From Oscillospiraceae bacterium (GTDB taxonomy: Bacteria; Bacillota; Clostridia; Oscillospirales; Oscillospiraceae): DNA of 5,057 nt. The DNA is taken from NCBI GenBank assembly GCA_902767395.1, contig CACXHI010000032.1:1-5057 (forward strand), read 5' to 3'. The notes under the pieces were generated by a model that saw only the letters and a program-made list of their open reading frames with translations, did no database searches and was not told the origin of the DNA. How positions within the stretch are numbered: the first letter of the stretch is position 1; the number at the start of each line of letters is the position of its first letter. Position numbers and translations under genes: made by a program. This document shows, in pieces, positions 4,903-5,057 of the stretch.

Positions 4903-5057
4903 ATGGCAGTAGATTTCAAAGAATTCAACAGAAAAATGGACAAGACGATCGAGGTGCTTCAGGAGGACTTCGGCGCCATCCGTACCGGCCGTCCCAACGC
5001 CCGCGTGCTTGACCGCATCACCGTTCCCTACTATGGCGTGGAAACCCCGATCACCCA
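4903..5057 (+). CDS. frr: Ribosome recycling factor, N-terminal part, truncated by window edge
   Basis: RRF acts with EF-G to split the post-termination ribosome into subunits. The visible 51 codons begin [20 protein letters not shown]. They contain the family signature [20 protein letters not shown] followed by YYGVETPIT, the junction of domain I helix 1 with domain II. The ATG at 4903-4905 has AAGGAGGG (4887-4894) eight bases upstream. The pyrH-frr order is conserved across most bacteria, which supports both calls. About 130 residues remain beyond the right edge. Confidence 0.96.
   Translation, partial: MAVDFKEFNRKMDKTIEVLQEDFGAIRTGRPNARVLDRITVPYYGVETPIT

Overview
The window looks like chromosome from a moderately GC-rich Gram-positive bacterium, most likely a gut-type Clostridia (Oscillospiraceae/Ruminococcaceae-like). 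The evidence is strong AGGAGG-type ribosome binding sites, near-consensus sigma-A promoters, a TTG start on pyrH, and a BspA-type leucine-rich-repeat module of the kind common in surface proteins of gut Firmicutes. The taxonomic placement is inference.

Layout. Bases 1-743 (minus) carry the N-terminal part of glnS (glutaminyl-tRNA synthetase), running off the left edge, with its own promoter at 777-805. Bases 865-3294 (minus) carry the most interesting gene. It is an 809-residue protein in which a complete ECF-type sigma factor (regions 2 and 4) is joined to one transmembrane segment, an acidic Ser/Thr-rich linker, an extracellular-type BspA leucine-rich-repeat array and a C-terminal domain I do not recognise. 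A strong extended -10 promoter for it lies inside the 3' end of a small upstream gene (60 codons, 3325-3507, minus). Further upstream (3667-3929, minus) is an unrecognised small gene that appears broken by a frameshift. Bases 4093 onward (plus) carry the housekeeping pair pyrH (UMP kinase) and frr (ribosome recycling factor, cut by the right edge), with a clear sigma-A promoter and a terminator-like hairpin just upstream.

How it may fit together. The three minus-strand genes between glnS and pyrH look like one module. A one-piece sensor and transcription factor sits at its end. Two upstream regions have ECF-like promoter elements, and an imperfect inverted repeat (two 12-base identical blocks in each copy) brackets the module at 830-862 and 3957-3986. 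The proposed idea, a membrane-tethered sigma factor that senses an extracellular ligand and may control its own module, is inference from domain order. The sequence directly shows the fusion, the repeats and the promoter-like elements. The right-hand genes pyrH-frr and left-hand glnS are ordinary housekeeping genes. rpsB and tsf, the usual upstream neighbours of pyrH, are not present within this window.
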